DNA of 64,000 nt from GCA-2701705 sp964342155. Lineage in GTDB: Bacteria; Pseudomonadota; Gammaproteobacteria; GCA-002705445; GCA-002716945. The notes below the pieces were generated by a model that saw only the letters and a list, made by a program, of their open reading frames with translations, ran no database searches and was not told the DNA's origin. Both the position numbers and the translations under genes were made by a program. Of this stretch, positions 1 to 9,056 are shown one piece after another. The first letter of the stretch is position 1, and each line of letters begins with the position of its first letter. The stretch is from the NCBI GenBank assembly GCA_964342155.1, contig CAYFEQ010000001.1:1-64000 (forward strand), in the 5' to 3' direction.

Positions 1-32
1 TGAACCTAAAAACCAGAGTGAAGAAACTGTAA

Positions 33-1223
33 ATGAAAGCTAAAAAAGTTGTCCTGGCCTATTCTGGGGGATTGGATACATCAGTCATTGCTAAATGGCT
101 TAATGAAGAATATGGGTGTGAAGTTATTACCTTCACTGCGGATATTGGCCAAGGATCGGAAATAAAAGAAGCTAAACATAAGGCACAAAAACTTGGTATA
201 AAGAAGATATATATAGAAGATTTGCAAGAAAAATTTGTAAGAGATTATATCTATCCTATGTTTCGTTCCAATGCTGTATATGAAGGCGAATATCTTCTTG
301 GCACCTCAATTGCTAGACCCCTTATCAGTAAAAGATTGGTTGAAATTGCAAAGAAAGAAAAAGCTAGCCATATTTGTCATGGAGCTACTGGAAAAGGTAA
401 TGATCAAGTCAGGTTTGAAATATCTGCATATGCCTTAAATCCAAAAATTAAAATAATTGCTCCATGGAGAGAATGGAAATTCAAATCTAGAAAGGACTTA
501 GTGAAATATGCCAAATCACATAAAATTTCTATTGATTATGACACTGGCAAGAAGAGCCCATACTCTATGGATGCAAATATCTTGCATACTTCATATGAAG
601 GCGGTGTCCTTGAGGATCCTTGGAAGAGTCCAGAAGAATCAATGTGGTTGAGAACAAAATCAATAGATAAGGCTCCTAACCAATCAGATACAATCAATCT
701 TACATTCAGAAAAGGGGACATAGTTAAGATTAACAATCAATCTCTCTCGCCAGCAAAAATACTTAGTAAATTAAATAATCTAGCATCAAAGCATGGAATA
801 GGTAGGGTTGATATTGTAGAAAACCGTTACGTTGGCATTAAGTCTAGAGGTTGTTATGAAACACCTGGGGGCACTATATATCACAAAGCACATAAAGCAA
901 TTGAATCTATAACTTTGGATAGAGAGATAATGCATCTCAAAGAAGATGTGATGAATAAATACGCTAGATTAATCTATAATGGATACTGGTTTAGCCCAGA
1001 AAGATTATCGCTACAAAATCTTATCGATAATAGCCAAAAAAATGTAAATGGTGTGGTAAGACTGAAACTTTCAAAAGGAAATGTAATTGTATTGGGTAGG
1101 AATGCACCGAAGTCTTTATACAGCCAAGACTTATCAACTTTTGAAAATGATTCTGGGGATTATAACCAGCAGGATGCAGAGGGTTTTATAAAAATTAATT
1201 CTCTAAGACTTCGTAAAAAATAA
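33..1223 (+). CDS. argG: Argininosuccinate synthase
   Basis: Joins citrulline and aspartate, using ATP, to give argininosuccinate in arginine biosynthesis; cytosolic. The N-terminal PP-loop motif AYSGGLDTS lies at residues 9-17. The 396-residue length and the conserved stretches GATGKGNDQVRFE and SPYSMDANI fit the bacterial family. The ATG start places the PP-loop at its usual distance from the N-terminus. It is followed by a convergent gene only 2 bp away. No promoter can be seen because the gene starts at the window edge. Identity is certain. Confidence 0.97.
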   Translation: MKAKKVVLAYSGGLDTSVIAKWLNEEYGCEVITFTADIGQGSEIKEAKHKAQKLGIKKIYIEDLQEKFVRDYIYPMFRSNAVYEGEYLLGTSIARPLISKRLVEIAKKEKASHICHGATGKGNDQVRFEISAYALNPKIKIIAPWREWKFKSRKDLVKYAKSHKISIDYDTGKKSPYSMDANILHTSYEGGVLEDPWKSPEESMWLRTKSIDKAPNQSDTINLTFRKGDIVKINNQSLSPAKILSKLNNLASKHGIGRVDIVENRYVGIKSRGCYETPGGTIYHKAHKAIESITLDREIMHLKEDVMNKYARLIYNGYWFSPERLSLQNLIDNSQKNVNGVVRLKLSKGNVIVLGRNAPKSLYSQDLSTFENDSGDYNQQDAEGFIKINSLRLRKK

Positions 1224-1225
1224 TT

Positions 1226-2026
1226 TTAATTAATTTTATATTTTGTCAGATAGGCTGTAAATTTAAGAGTCTTCTTTCTGTATTGTTCAATTTTAACTGG
1301 TACAAATTCATGATTTATTGCATACCATGTTAAAGTACTTCTTTTATTTCCTTGAATAGTTCTTTTAACGATTATAGTTTCTGTTTCACCAAAAATTGTA
1401 TTAATTACTTCGGCATCAACAAGTTCAAAAATATAATTTCTCTCTCTACCTTTATCGACTACAAAATACTCAGTATCATATATTCCAGACTTTAGTTTTT
1501 TTTGGTAATCAATCTGAACGGATAATCTATCTAAAGCTCCACAATTCAAATCCTTGTGCTCTAAATTGTTTTTTTCTCCATTTTTAAAGGTTTGGGTTGT
1601 ATGATAACACCCATCTCCTTTTACACTCTTATTTTGAAAGATTGTATTTACTTTTTCAATACGATCTTTTAATGTTCTGTTAAAATGATAGGTGTCTGAT
1701 CTAATCTTATCTTTTATAATACTAAACAAAGATGTTTCCTTCCTATCATCTCTTTTGAGTTTGAATATTCCTGCCGTGCAAGCAAATATTTGAAAACTAT
1801 ACTTTGGAACTTCAAAAACATCGCTTTGAATTCTACGATAAATATTTACATTTGTACCAAAAGTTATCTTATTTTTTTTCAAATCATATTTAGCAATAAA
1901 TATTGGATTTTCTTGTTTATTGACTATATTTTCACATTCATTAGATGATGATTCTTGAGGAAAGAAAATAATAAGAAAAAATAATATTTTATTAAATATT
2001 TGAGATATCTTGAATTGGTGACTCAA
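1226..2026 (-). CDS. DUF3108-family exported protein
   Basis: A secreted or periplasmic protein of unknown function, resembling the DUF3108 family often found next to purN in gammaproteobacteria. A hydrophobic stretch (about KILFFLIIFF) near the N-terminus looks like a signal peptide. The remainder is beta-rich, with a C-terminal WYAINHEFVPVKIE-type segment typical of the family. An upstream ATG at 2059 would overlap purN by 68 bp. A TTG at 2026 preceded by AAGGGG gives a shorter and more normal signal peptide, so I prefer it. It is the last gene of a purM-purN-DUF3108 operon. Confidence 0.75.
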   Translation of the reverse strand: MSHQFKISQIFNKILFFLIIFFPQESSSNECENIVNKQENPIFIAKYDLKKNKITFGTNVNIYRRIQSDVFEVPKYSFQIFACTAGIFKLKRDDRKETSLFSIIKDKIRSDTYHFNRTLKDRIEKVNTIFQNKSVKGDGCYHTTQTFKNGEKNNLEHKDLNCGALDRLSVQIDYQKKLKSGIYDTEYFVVDKGRERNYIFELVDAEVINTIFGETETIIVKRTIQGNKRSTLTWYAINHEFVPVKIEQYRKKTLKFTAYLTKYKIN

Positions 2027-2612
2027 TTTTTTCCCCTTTAAATAAAAAATGATTTTCACATTGTTCTAAAAACCCATCTGTATACCATTTAATGACTCGT
2101 GGATAGATAGTATGTTCAGCAAAATGTACTTTTCTCTTTAGTGTTTCTACTGTATCTTTATTATCGACAGTAATTTTTTGTTGTAGAATTAGTGGGCCTC
2201 CATCTAACTCTTTTGTTACGAAATGTACAGTTGCTCCATGGAAAGGTTCTTTGTCTTCGATTACTCGTTGGTGTGTATTCATCCCTTTGTATTTGGGCAA
2301 GAGAGATGGATGTATGTTTAAAATTTTTCCATGATATTCTTCTACAGTATCAGGTGATAATATCTTCATATATCCAGCCAATATGATCAAATTTAAATCT
2401 ATATCCCCTAAAAATCCGTCCAAATCATCATCAATATTATCTTTTAGTACGTGCGTTTTAATATTTTCCTCTTGAGCTCTTTGAAGCCCATATGCATTTT
2501 TATTATCAGAAATAACAGCACATATTTCCATATTAAGGTACCCATCTTTAACACGATCTAATATATTTTTGAAGTTGCTACCATTACCTGATAACAATAT
2601 AACTGCTTTCAT
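1992..2612 (-). CDS. purN: Phosphoribosylglycinamide formyltransferase
   Basis: Transfers formyl from 10-formyl-tetrahydrofolate to GAR in purine synthesis. The N-terminal phosphate-binding motif LLSGNGSNF, the catalytic region LNIHPSLLPKYKG and the following GATVHFV are all present. I chose the ATG at 2612, two bases after the purM stop, because E. coli PurN begins at the equivalent place. In-frame ATGs at 2621 and 2663 would overlap purM. The purM-purN order is typical of proteobacteria. Confidence 0.95.
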   Translation of the reverse strand: MKAVILLSGNGSNFKNILDRVKDGYLNMEICAVISDNKNAYGLQRAQEENIKTHVLKDNIDDDLDGFLGDIDLNLIILAGYMKILSPDTVEEYHGKILNIHPSLLPKYKGMNTHQRVIEDKEPFHGATVHFVTKELDGGPLILQQKITVDNKDTVETLKRKVHFAEHTIYPRVIKWYTDGFLEQCENHFLFKGEKIESPIQDISNI

Positions 2613-2613
2613 T

Positions 2614-3651
2614 TTAGACATAAGAAATTTTTTGTTTATTTTTTGATTTCGAGATATAGCCAATTACTTTATATCCAGCACTCAATCTTCTTAATAAATT
2701 TTTAGTTTTAACTAGTTCTTTTTTATTAATTATAATAATCATACCGATGCCACAATTTAATGTCTTCAGCATTTCCTTTGTATTTAAGTTAGCTTGTTCT
2801 TGAATATATGAAAAGACTTCAGGCATTTTCCAGTTGTTCAAAGAAATTTCTGCTTGGAGTCCAGCAGGGATAATTCTTGGAATATTCCCTGTCAAACCAC
2901 CACCTGTGATATTTGCTATCCCATTTATTCTTACTTTATTTTTTATTTGATGAATAATATCAACATATAGTTTTGTCGGTTTTATCAATATGTCTTGTAA
3001 CGTTTTTGAACCAAACTTTTTCTTTAATGACAAACGTTTGGAAGATATTAGTTTATTTATTAAAGAGTAACCATTTGAATGAATACCAGATGAATTTAAG
3101 CCCAAAATAATGTTGCCTTTTTTAATGTTATCTGTATTAATTATATTTTTTTTGTCTATAATTCCTACGCAAAAACCTGCTAAGTCGTATTCATCTTTAT
3201 TATACATACCAGGCATTTCTGCTGTTTCTCCACCAATTAATGGCACATTTATTTTTTTACATGCAGCCCTTATGCTTTTTAGAACAGTCTGGTGAAGTTT
3301 TAGATTTATCTTTCCTGTGGCAAGGTAATCAAGAAAAAATAATGGTGTGGCCCCAGAAGTGATGATGTCATTCGCACACATTGCAACTAAATCTTGCCCT
3401 ATATAATTGTGTTTATTTATAAGTTGAGCTAATTTTAATTTTGTCCCCACGCCATCTGTACTTGAGACAATAATTGGGTTTTTCAATTTTCTTATATCTA
3501 ACTTATATAATCCAGAAAAACCACCTATGCCAGATATGACATTGGGGCTTTTATTAGAATTAGTTTTATTGAAATCCTGAATTAATTTTTCAGCTTTTGC
3601 TACATTAACACCTGAATTTGCGTATGTTATCTTTTTTGCTTTTTTTTTCAT
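2614..3651 (-). CDS. purM: Phosphoribosylformylglycinamidine cyclo-ligase
   Basis: AIR synthetase, the ATP-dependent ring closure that forms aminoimidazole ribonucleotide in purine synthesis. It is 345 residues long, the usual length. Family signatures include YANSGVNVAKAEKLI near the N-terminus, STDGVGTKLKLA, GGETAEMPGMY, and NITGGGLTGNIPRI in the C-terminal half. First gene of the purM-purN operon. It is divergent from hda with about 54 bp between them, a common gammaproteobacterial arrangement. Confidence 0.97.
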   Translation of the reverse strand: MKKKAKKITYANSGVNVAKAEKLIQDFNKTNSNKSPNVISGIGGFSGLYKLDIRKLKNPIIVSSTDGVGTKLKLAQLINKHNYIGQDLVAMCANDIITSGATPLFFLDYLATGKINLKLHQTVLKSIRAACKKINVPLIGGETAEMPGMYNKDEYDLAGFCVGIIDKKNIINTDNIKKGNIILGLNSSGIHSNGYSLINKLISSKRLSLKKKFGSKTLQDILIKPTKLYVDIIHQIKNKVRINGIANITGGGLTGNIPRIIPAGLQAEISLNNWKMPEVFSYIQEQANLNTKEMLKTLNCGIGMIIIINKKELVKTKNLLRRLSAGYKVIGYISKSKNKQKISYV

Positions 3652-3705
3652 GTTTAAATTATATGAATTTGATTATATATTAATCTACTAGATATATATA
3701 CTTTT

Positions 3706-4404
3706 ATGAAGAAAGCAAATTATACAGATAACCAAATACCTATAGACTTTAGTTTTGTCACGGAGAAAACCTTTGATAATTTTATTATTGGGAATAATGA
3801 GGCAATTATTAAATCATTGCTGGTGTTCCCGGAAATCAAGCCAACCAATATCATTACAGTTTATGGAGAAAAGTCATCTGGTAAAACTCATTTATGTAAA
3901 GCAACTGGAAATATATCAGATAATAAATCTATCTATATCAATAGCGATAATGCTGGATCATTGAGCATTAAAGAAGATCTTTGTTCTTTTTTAATTATAG
4001 ATGACATCGATTTAATTTTAAAAAAATTCGATATAGAAGAGAAAATATTCACTTTAGTAAATGATTTTATTTTAAATAATAAAGGGATACTTGTTACTTC
4101 AACAATTAATCTAAAAAAAATTAAATTTAAAATACCTGACCTTCTCTCTCGATTTTCATGGGGCTTGAGTTTTAAAATTAATGATTTAAGCGATTTAGAT
4201 AAAATAAAAGTTCTAAAAAAATATTCTCATGAGAGAGGATTAACTTTATCTCCATTGGTTTGTGACTACATAATTACACATTTTAAAAGAGAACTATATT
4301 ATTTATGTAACTCAATAAGATATTTAGATCAAAAATCTTTATCTTTAAAAAAGAAAATCACTATTCCGTTTATAAAAAAAATAATTGAATTAAAAAGTTC
4401 TTAA
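3706..4404 (+). CDS. hda: DnaA-homologue regulator of replication initiation (Hda)
   Basis: AAA+ protein related to the DnaA ATPase core. With the DNA-loaded sliding clamp it promotes hydrolysis of DnaA-ATP after initiation. Walker A GEKSSGKT is at residues 54-61 and Walker B FLIIDD at 95-100. There is no C-terminal DnaA helix-turn-helix, so at 232 residues it is Hda rather than DnaA. Residues 10-15 (QIPIDF) sit where Hda carries its clamp-binding motif and could be a degenerate version. Divergent from purM. The 3' end overlaps that of the convergent wrbA by 4 bp. Confidence 0.9.
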   Translation: MKKANYTDNQIPIDFSFVTEKTFDNFIIGNNEAIIKSLLVFPEIKPTNIITVYGEKSSGKTHLCKATGNISDNKSIYINSDNAGSLSIKEDLCSFLIIDDIDLILKKFDIEEKIFTLVNDFILNNKGILVTSTINLKKIKFKIPDLLSRFSWGLSFKINDLSDLDKIKVLKKYSHERGLTLSPLVCDYIITHFKRELYYLCNSIRYLDQKSLSLKKKITIPFIKKIIELKSS

Positions 4405-4967
4405 GACTCTAGTTTTAATGCTAGCATTGCAATTCTTTTTCCATAATTTAGACAAATCTCTTTTTCTTCATCGGTAATTTCTTGCGAGTTGTTATAGGAG
4501 ACGTGACTAGGCCCATATGGTGTACCACCACTTTTTGTTGTTGCTAATTTTTTTTCTGTGTAAGGAACGCCAACTATAATCATGCCATGATGAATAAGTG
4601 GCAACATCATTGATAGCAGAGTTGTTTCTTGCCCTCCATGCAAGCTGCTTGTTGATGTAAATACTCCAGCTGGTTTATTTGCAAGAGTGCCATTGAACCA
4701 TTCAGAAGTTGTTTGATCAATAAATGCTTTTAAAGGTGCAGCCATATTACCAAAATGTGTAGGACTGCCTAAAATAAGCCCTGAACAATTTTTTAAATCA
4801 TTAATTTCTACAAGAGGGTCAGATTGATTTTTTTTGTTTACTTTATCTGAAACTGTTCTTAAAATTGCATTTGCTCCGTCAATTGTTTCAACGCCTCTAG
4901 CAATCAACCTTCCCATATTTTTTGTTGATTCATTTACTGAGTAATATAGAATTAGGATGTCAGCCAT
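4401..4967 (-). CDS. wrbA: NAD(P)H:quinone oxidoreductase, WrbA-type flavodoxin
   Basis: FMN-binding flavodoxin-fold protein of the WrbA family, which reduces quinones by two electrons. The phosphate-binding loop near the N-terminus (LYYSVNESTKNM) and the FMN-contact segment GSPTHFGNMAAP are clear, as is the TSSLHGGQETT loop. At 188 residues it is slightly shorter than E. coli WrbA. It may be an antioxidant enzyme; the physiological substrate is not known from sequence. Confidence 0.87.
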   Translation of the reverse strand: MADILILYYSVNESTKNMGRLIARGVETIDGANAILRTVSDKVNKKNQSDPLVEINDLKNCSGLILGSPTHFGNMAAPLKAFIDQTTSEWFNGTLANKPAGVFTSTSSLHGGQETTLLSMMLPLIHHGMIIVGVPYTEKKLATTKSGGTPYGPSHVSYNNSQEITDEEKEICLNYGKRIAMLALKLES

Positions 4968-4986
4968 AATTTATAGGATATTCCAT

Positions 4987-5391
4987 ATGAGCATCAAAAT
5001 AAAACTTTTTAAGAAACTAATATTATTTTCTGCTGTTTTATTTTTACAATCTTGTTCATATTTCAGTGTTGGTTATGGCTCAATAGAGGGTACGGTATCA
5101 TTCTCTCAACAACCGATTTCTCCACAAAGATATCATATTGTTAAAGTAAATGAATCACTTTGGGAGATAGCTTCTATACATTATGGCAATGCATTGCTTT
5201 GGCCTCTTTTATATAAGTTGAATAATGATAGAATATACGATGCTGACTTAATTTTTCCGGGGCAAAATTTGCTAATTGAAGGTAAATTTACTGGATCAGA
5301 AAAGAATAATGCAATTAAGCATGCGATGAATAGAGGTATGTGGATTATTGGGTATCAGGAAGAAACAGATCAAAAATTTTTATTAGATTAA
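4987..5391 (+). CDS. LysM-domain lipoprotein
   Basis: Small exported protein with a lipoprotein signal: hydrophobic helix followed by LQSC, with Cys23 counted from the ATG at 4987. A single LysM-like domain follows (HIVKVNESLWEIA through FPGQNLLIE), which in known families binds peptidoglycan. I prefer the ATG at 4987 over the one at 4957, because the latter overlaps wrbA and adds residues ahead of the signal peptide. The next gene starts 1 bp after this stop, so the two are probably cotranscribed envelope proteins. Confidence 0.8.
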   Translation: MSIKIKLFKKLILFSAVLFLQSCSYFSVGYGSIEGTVSFSQQPISPQRYHIVKVNESLWEIASIHYGNALLWPLLYKLNNDRIYDADLIFPGQNLLIEGKFTGSEKNNAIKHAMNRGMWIIGYQEETDQKFLLD

Positions 5392-5392
5392 G

Positions 5393-5701
5393 ATGAAAAA
5401 GCTATTAATTTTATTTATTTTTCTTTGCGCTACACAATTTGCTTTAGCTGAAAAAGTAGATAGAAGTAATGAACAAATGTCTCAAACACTAATTACAAAA
5501 GCTAAATCTGCCAATGATAGAGCTAAAAAATTGAAAAATGAATGGAGAGGCACAGGGAAATTAATAAAAAAGGCAAAGAACTTTCATAAGAAGAAGAATT
5601 ACACAAAATCTATTGAACTAGCCACAGAGGCCTTAAATCAGGCAAATATGGCAATTCAACAGCATAACAAACAAAAAAATTCATACCATTACTTTGAATA
5701 G
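5393..5701 (+). CDS. Small periplasmic helical protein, SoxXA-binding-protein-like
   Basis: A 102-residue exported protein with a cleavable signal peptide ending near ALA at residue 19. The mature part is strongly charged and helical. The segment EWRGTGKLIKKAKNF followed by a helical repeat resembles small SoxXA-binding (SoxK-like) proteins, known partners of the thiosulfate-oxidising SoxXA cytochrome. No sox genes are in the window, so the sulfur role is only an inference from resemblance. It directly follows the LysM lipoprotein. Confidence 0.55.
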   Translation: MKKLLILFIFLCATQFALAEKVDRSNEQMSQTLITKAKSANDRAKKLKNEWRGTGKLIKKAKNFHKKKNYTKSIELATEALNQANMAIQQHNKQKNSYHYFE

Positions 5702-5718
5702 CAAACAGGCTTATTAAA

Positions 5719-6975
5719 TCATTTAAGAATTTGGCTATAAACCTCGTCAGCATTTATTTCAGTTTTGGTGTCTTTCATACGATCTTTTAATGTTAAAACA
5801 TTATTTTTGACTTCTTTAGATCCAATTATCAAAACTTTAGGGATACCCATTAACTCCCAATCATTTAGCTTATTACCTAGTTTAGATTCTCTGTCATCAT
5901 ATATGACATCAATGTTTAACTCTTTCATTTTTTTATAGACTTTAGAAGTAAAGTCGCGGATAGATTTTTCTTTATGACCATCAATCTCAATTAAAGCTAC
6001 ATCAAAAGGACTAATAGATGATGGCCAAATAATACCTCTCTCATCATTATTTTGTTCTATTGCTGCTGCAACTATTCTTGAAACTCCAATTCCATAGCAT
6101 CCCATAAATAGACTTATATTTTTTGATTCTTTTGTTGTTATTTCGGCTTTCATTTTAGAACTATATTTATCACCTAATTTAAAAATATGGCCAACCTCAA
6201 TTCCCTTAACATGTTTTAAATTATTTTCTTTAATAATTTTTTGTAGATCCGTTTCTCCAAATTTAGTTTTTGCTATCTCAAAATTCATGCCTTGTAAGGA
6301 TTTGTCGAGCAGCAAATCATCTTCACCTGTGTCAGCTATAACATGAAACTCATGCGATTCATTTCCTCCAATATTGCCGCTATCAGCCTCTACAATTGTA
6401 AAATTTAACATCAGCCTTTTGAATATTTTTTCATAAGCTGCAGAATAATTTTTATACGTATCATTAAGGCATTGTTCATTACTATGAAATGAATATGAAT
6501 CTTTCATTACAAATTCTCTTGCCCTCATAACGCCAAATCTAGGTCTAATTTCATCTCTGAATTTTGTTGATATTTGAAATAGGTTTATCGGTAATTGTTT
6601 ATAGCTAGAGACCTCTTTCCTAATTAAATCAGTAATTACTTCTTCAAATGTTGGACCAAAACAATATTCTCTTTTATGTCTATCATAAATCCGTAACAAC
6701 TCAGGACCATATTCATCCCACCTCCCTGATTCTTTCCATAATTCAGCAGGCTGAATTAGAGGCATGGTAATCTCAGATGAACCTATAGCATTCATTTCTT
6801 CTCTTATTACTTTTTTTATTTTTTCCAGTATACGGTGGCCCAGAGGTAGCCATGTGTAAAGCCCTGAACTAAGCTGCCTAACAATTCCAGATTTTATCAT
6901 CAACTTGTGGCTGACAAGATCAGCCTCAGATGGAATATCTTTAAGTGTAAATATGGGAAAGTGTGAAGCTTTCAT
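5719..6975 (-). CDS. proS: Prolyl-tRNA synthetase lacking the INS editing domain
   Basis: Class II synthetase charging tRNA-Pro. Motif 2 (TKFRDEIRPRFGVMRAREF), motif 3 (GCYGIGVSRIVAA) and the C-terminal anticodon-binding domain are all present. At 418 residues it is about 150 shorter than E. coli ProS. The stretch between DTGEDD (about residue 216) and IEVGHIFKLG (about 259) spans only some 40 residues, where E. coli-type enzymes carry the INS domain that hydrolyses Ala-tRNA-Pro. The architecture therefore resembles the short alphaproteobacterial type. Editing may be absent or done by a separate YbaK/ProXp protein not seen here. Confidence 0.95.
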   Translation of the reverse strand: MKASHFPIFTLKDIPSEADLVSHKLMIKSGIVRQLSSGLYTWLPLGHRILEKIKKVIREEMNAIGSSEITMPLIQPAELWKESGRWDEYGPELLRIYDRHKREYCFGPTFEEVITDLIRKEVSSYKQLPINLFQISTKFRDEIRPRFGVMRAREFVMKDSYSFHSNEQCLNDTYKNYSAAYEKIFKRLMLNFTIVEADSGNIGGNESHEFHVIADTGEDDLLLDKSLQGMNFEIAKTKFGETDLQKIIKENNLKHVKGIEVGHIFKLGDKYSSKMKAEITTKESKNISLFMGCYGIGVSRIVAAAIEQNNDERGIIWPSSISPFDVALIEIDGHKEKSIRDFTSKVYKKMKELNIDVIYDDRESKLGNKLNDWELMGIPKVLIIGSKEVKNNVLTLKDRMKDTKTEINADEVYSQILK

Positions 6976-7092
6976 TAAAATAAAACAAAACAGTGTTTTT
7001 TCATTATATTATAAATACTTATTTTAGTTTAACATGTTTATAGGTATTATAGGATAAGCAATTTATAGTAAAGATAGCTCAATAATTAAAAT

Positions 7093-8145
7093 ATGTTTAA
7101 GTTTTTTAAAGATTGGTACAATACTCACCTAACGGAACCTAATCAAGCCTCATTTGCGCTTATTATCCTATTCACGATTATAATTTTATATGTACTGATA
7201 GAGACAGTTGCGCCAATTCTGGTTGCAGTTGTACTTGCATATATGCTAGAAGGATTAGTAAAAAGATCATTAGATTATATTAATTTAGAAAGAAAACTTG
7301 TTGTTATATTGGTGTATTCACTTTTCATATTGATTTCAGTAATTATTTTATTTTTACTGCTGCCATTAATGTTAGAGCAACTCTCAAATTTACTTAAGTC
7401 GCTACCTTCTTATTTGGAATACTCGATCCAACAGGGAAAGATAATCGCTCTAGGTGTATTTTCATCAGAACAAATGAATGATTTTCTTAGTGGACTAAAT
7501 GCGGAAATGAGTTCTATGGGAAAATCTGTTTTATCATATTCGTTGTCTTCTGCAGGCAATATATTTGAAACTATTATTTACATCTTCATAGTACCAATCC
7601 TTATTTTTTTTATCTTATATGACAAAGAGAATATATTTACTTGGTTCAAAAAATTCTTTCCAGAGAAATTAGATTTATCTAAAAAGGCATCCAAAGAATT
7701 GGATTTGAAAATTGGAAATTATATAAGATGTAAATTTATAGAGATCATAATTGTTTGGACAGCGTCTTTCATAGTTTTTATCATGTTGGATTTAAAATAT
7801 TCTCTGTTATTAAGTTTTCTCTGTGGTATTTCTGTAATCATACCTTATGTAGGGGCTATTGCTGTAACCATACCTATTATTTTAATTGGCTATTTTCAGT
7901 GGGGAACTTCAGCAGAGTTCTGGTCGGTAATTATTGGGCATGTGATTATACAAGTAGTAGATGGAAACGTAATAGTGCCAATTCTATTCTCGGATGCAGT
8001 GAACATACATCCACTGGCAATCTTAATTGCGATACTATTTTTTGGCTCCATATGGGGTATATGGGGAGTATTTTTTGCGATACCTCTTGCAGTTTTTTTA
8101 AATACTTTGATAAATATATGGCCTACAACAAAAGTAGAAGTATAA
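7093..8145 (+). CDS. AI-2E family (PerM-like) membrane transporter
   Basis: Polytopic inner-membrane protein of the AI-2E/PerM family, about seven to eight hydrophobic helices over 350 residues. Family hallmarks are an N-terminal helix pair, a soluble central part (LLKSLPSYLEYSI region) and the C-terminal IIPYVGAIAVTIPI and VDGNVIVPILFSD segments. Members have been linked to export of small molecules or Na+/H+ exchange, so the substrate cannot be assigned. It lies just upstream of dapA with 24 bp between them. Confidence 0.88.
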   Translation: MFKFFKDWYNTHLTEPNQASFALIILFTIIILYVLIETVAPILVAVVLAYMLEGLVKRSLDYINLERKLVVILVYSLFILISVIILFLLLPLMLEQLSNLLKSLPSYLEYSIQQGKIIALGVFSSEQMNDFLSGLNAEMSSMGKSVLSYSLSSAGNIFETIIYIFIVPILIFFILYDKENIFTWFKKFFPEKLDLSKKASKELDLKIGNYIRCKFIEIIIVWTASFIVFIMLDLKYSLLLSFLCGISVIIPYVGAIAVTIPIILIGYFQWGTSAEFWSVIIGHVIIQVVDGNVIVPILFSDAVNIHPLAILIAILFFGSIWGIWGVFFAIPLAVFLNTLINIWPTTKVEV

Positions 8146-8169
8146 TTTTATATAATATAAGAGGAAATT

Positions 8170-9054
8170 ATGTTTAAAGGTAGTATGGTAGCAATCGCTA
8201 CACCTATGAATGAAGATGGATCTTTGGATTTTGATTCATTAGAAAGGTTAATTGAATTTCATATCACTAATAAAACAGATGCGATTGTATCTGTAGGCAC
8301 TACAGGCGAATCTGCAACACTTGATTTTAATGAACATTCTCAAGTGATTCAGGCTACAATAAAATTAGTCAACAAAAGGATTCCTGTTATTGCAGGTACA
8401 GGTGCAAACTCAACTAGTGAAGCATTAGAATTAACAAAAAAATCAAAAGAGTTAGGCGCAGATGCTTGTTTACTTGTAACGCCTTACTATAATAAACCCA
8501 GTCAGGATGGACTTTATCATCATTTTTTAAAGATTGCAGATGAAGTAACAATACCGCAAATTCTTTACAATGTACCAAGTAGAACTGCCGTTGATATGAA
8601 ACCAGATACAGTTCTAAAACTTAGTAAACATCCTAATATTATTGGGATCAAGGAAGCTTCTGGAAATCACGAACGTTCTAAAGAATTATTAGATAAGTGT
8701 AGTCAATATATGGCAATTTTTACTGGAGATGATAAGACGTCGATGGAAGATTTAGTTCTCGGTTTTAAAGGGAATATCTCTGTCACCGCAAATATCGCCC
8801 CATTACAAATGCATGAGATGTGCGCTTGTGCAATTAATGGTGAAAATGAAAAAGCAAAAAAAATTAATGATAATTTAGATATTCTCCATGACAATCTTTT
8901 TTTGGAGTCTAATCCAATCCCGGTGAAGTGGGCTCTCCATAGAATGGGTTTAATAAAAAAAGGAATAAGGTTGCCATTGACTTGGATGGATAAAAAGTTT
9001 GAAAAAATACTTGAAGATTCACTAATCAAAACTGATATAATAATTGAAAAATAA
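8170..9054 (+). CDS. dapA: 4-hydroxy-tetrahydrodipicolinate synthase
   Basis: Condenses pyruvate with aspartate semialdehyde, the first committed step to diaminopimelate and lysine. At 294 residues it has the usual TIM-barrel length. GTTGESATL (substrate site), the YNVPSRT segment with the catalytic tyrosine, and GIKEASG with the Schiff-base lysine are visible. A good ribosome-binding site (AGAGGAAAT) precedes the ATG. It is followed 2 bp later by bamC, the same order as dapA-bamC in E. coli. Confidence 0.97.
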   Translation: MFKGSMVAIATPMNEDGSLDFDSLERLIEFHITNKTDAIVSVGTTGESATLDFNEHSQVIQATIKLVNKRIPVIAGTGANSTSEALELTKKSKELGADACLLVTPYYNKPSQDGLYHHFLKIADEVTIPQILYNVPSRTAVDMKPDTVLKLSKHPNIIGIKEASGNHERSKELLDKCSQYMAIFTGDDKTSMEDLVLGFKGNISVTANIAPLQMHEMCACAINGENEKAKKINDNLDILHDNLFLESNPIPVKWALHRMGLIKKGIRLPLTWMDKKFEKILEDSLIKTDIIIEK

Positions 9055-9056
9055 TT

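Noticed and set aside
1..43. Possible 3' end of an upstream gene before argG
   Set aside because: Two frames end here (at 32 and at 43) and the remaining 10-13 residues carry no recognisable motif, so no gene can be named.
7755..8177. Cysteine- and tryptophan-rich frame overlapping the AI-2E transporter gene
   Set aside because: Composition is unlike a real protein and it lies wholly within a conserved membrane protein frame.
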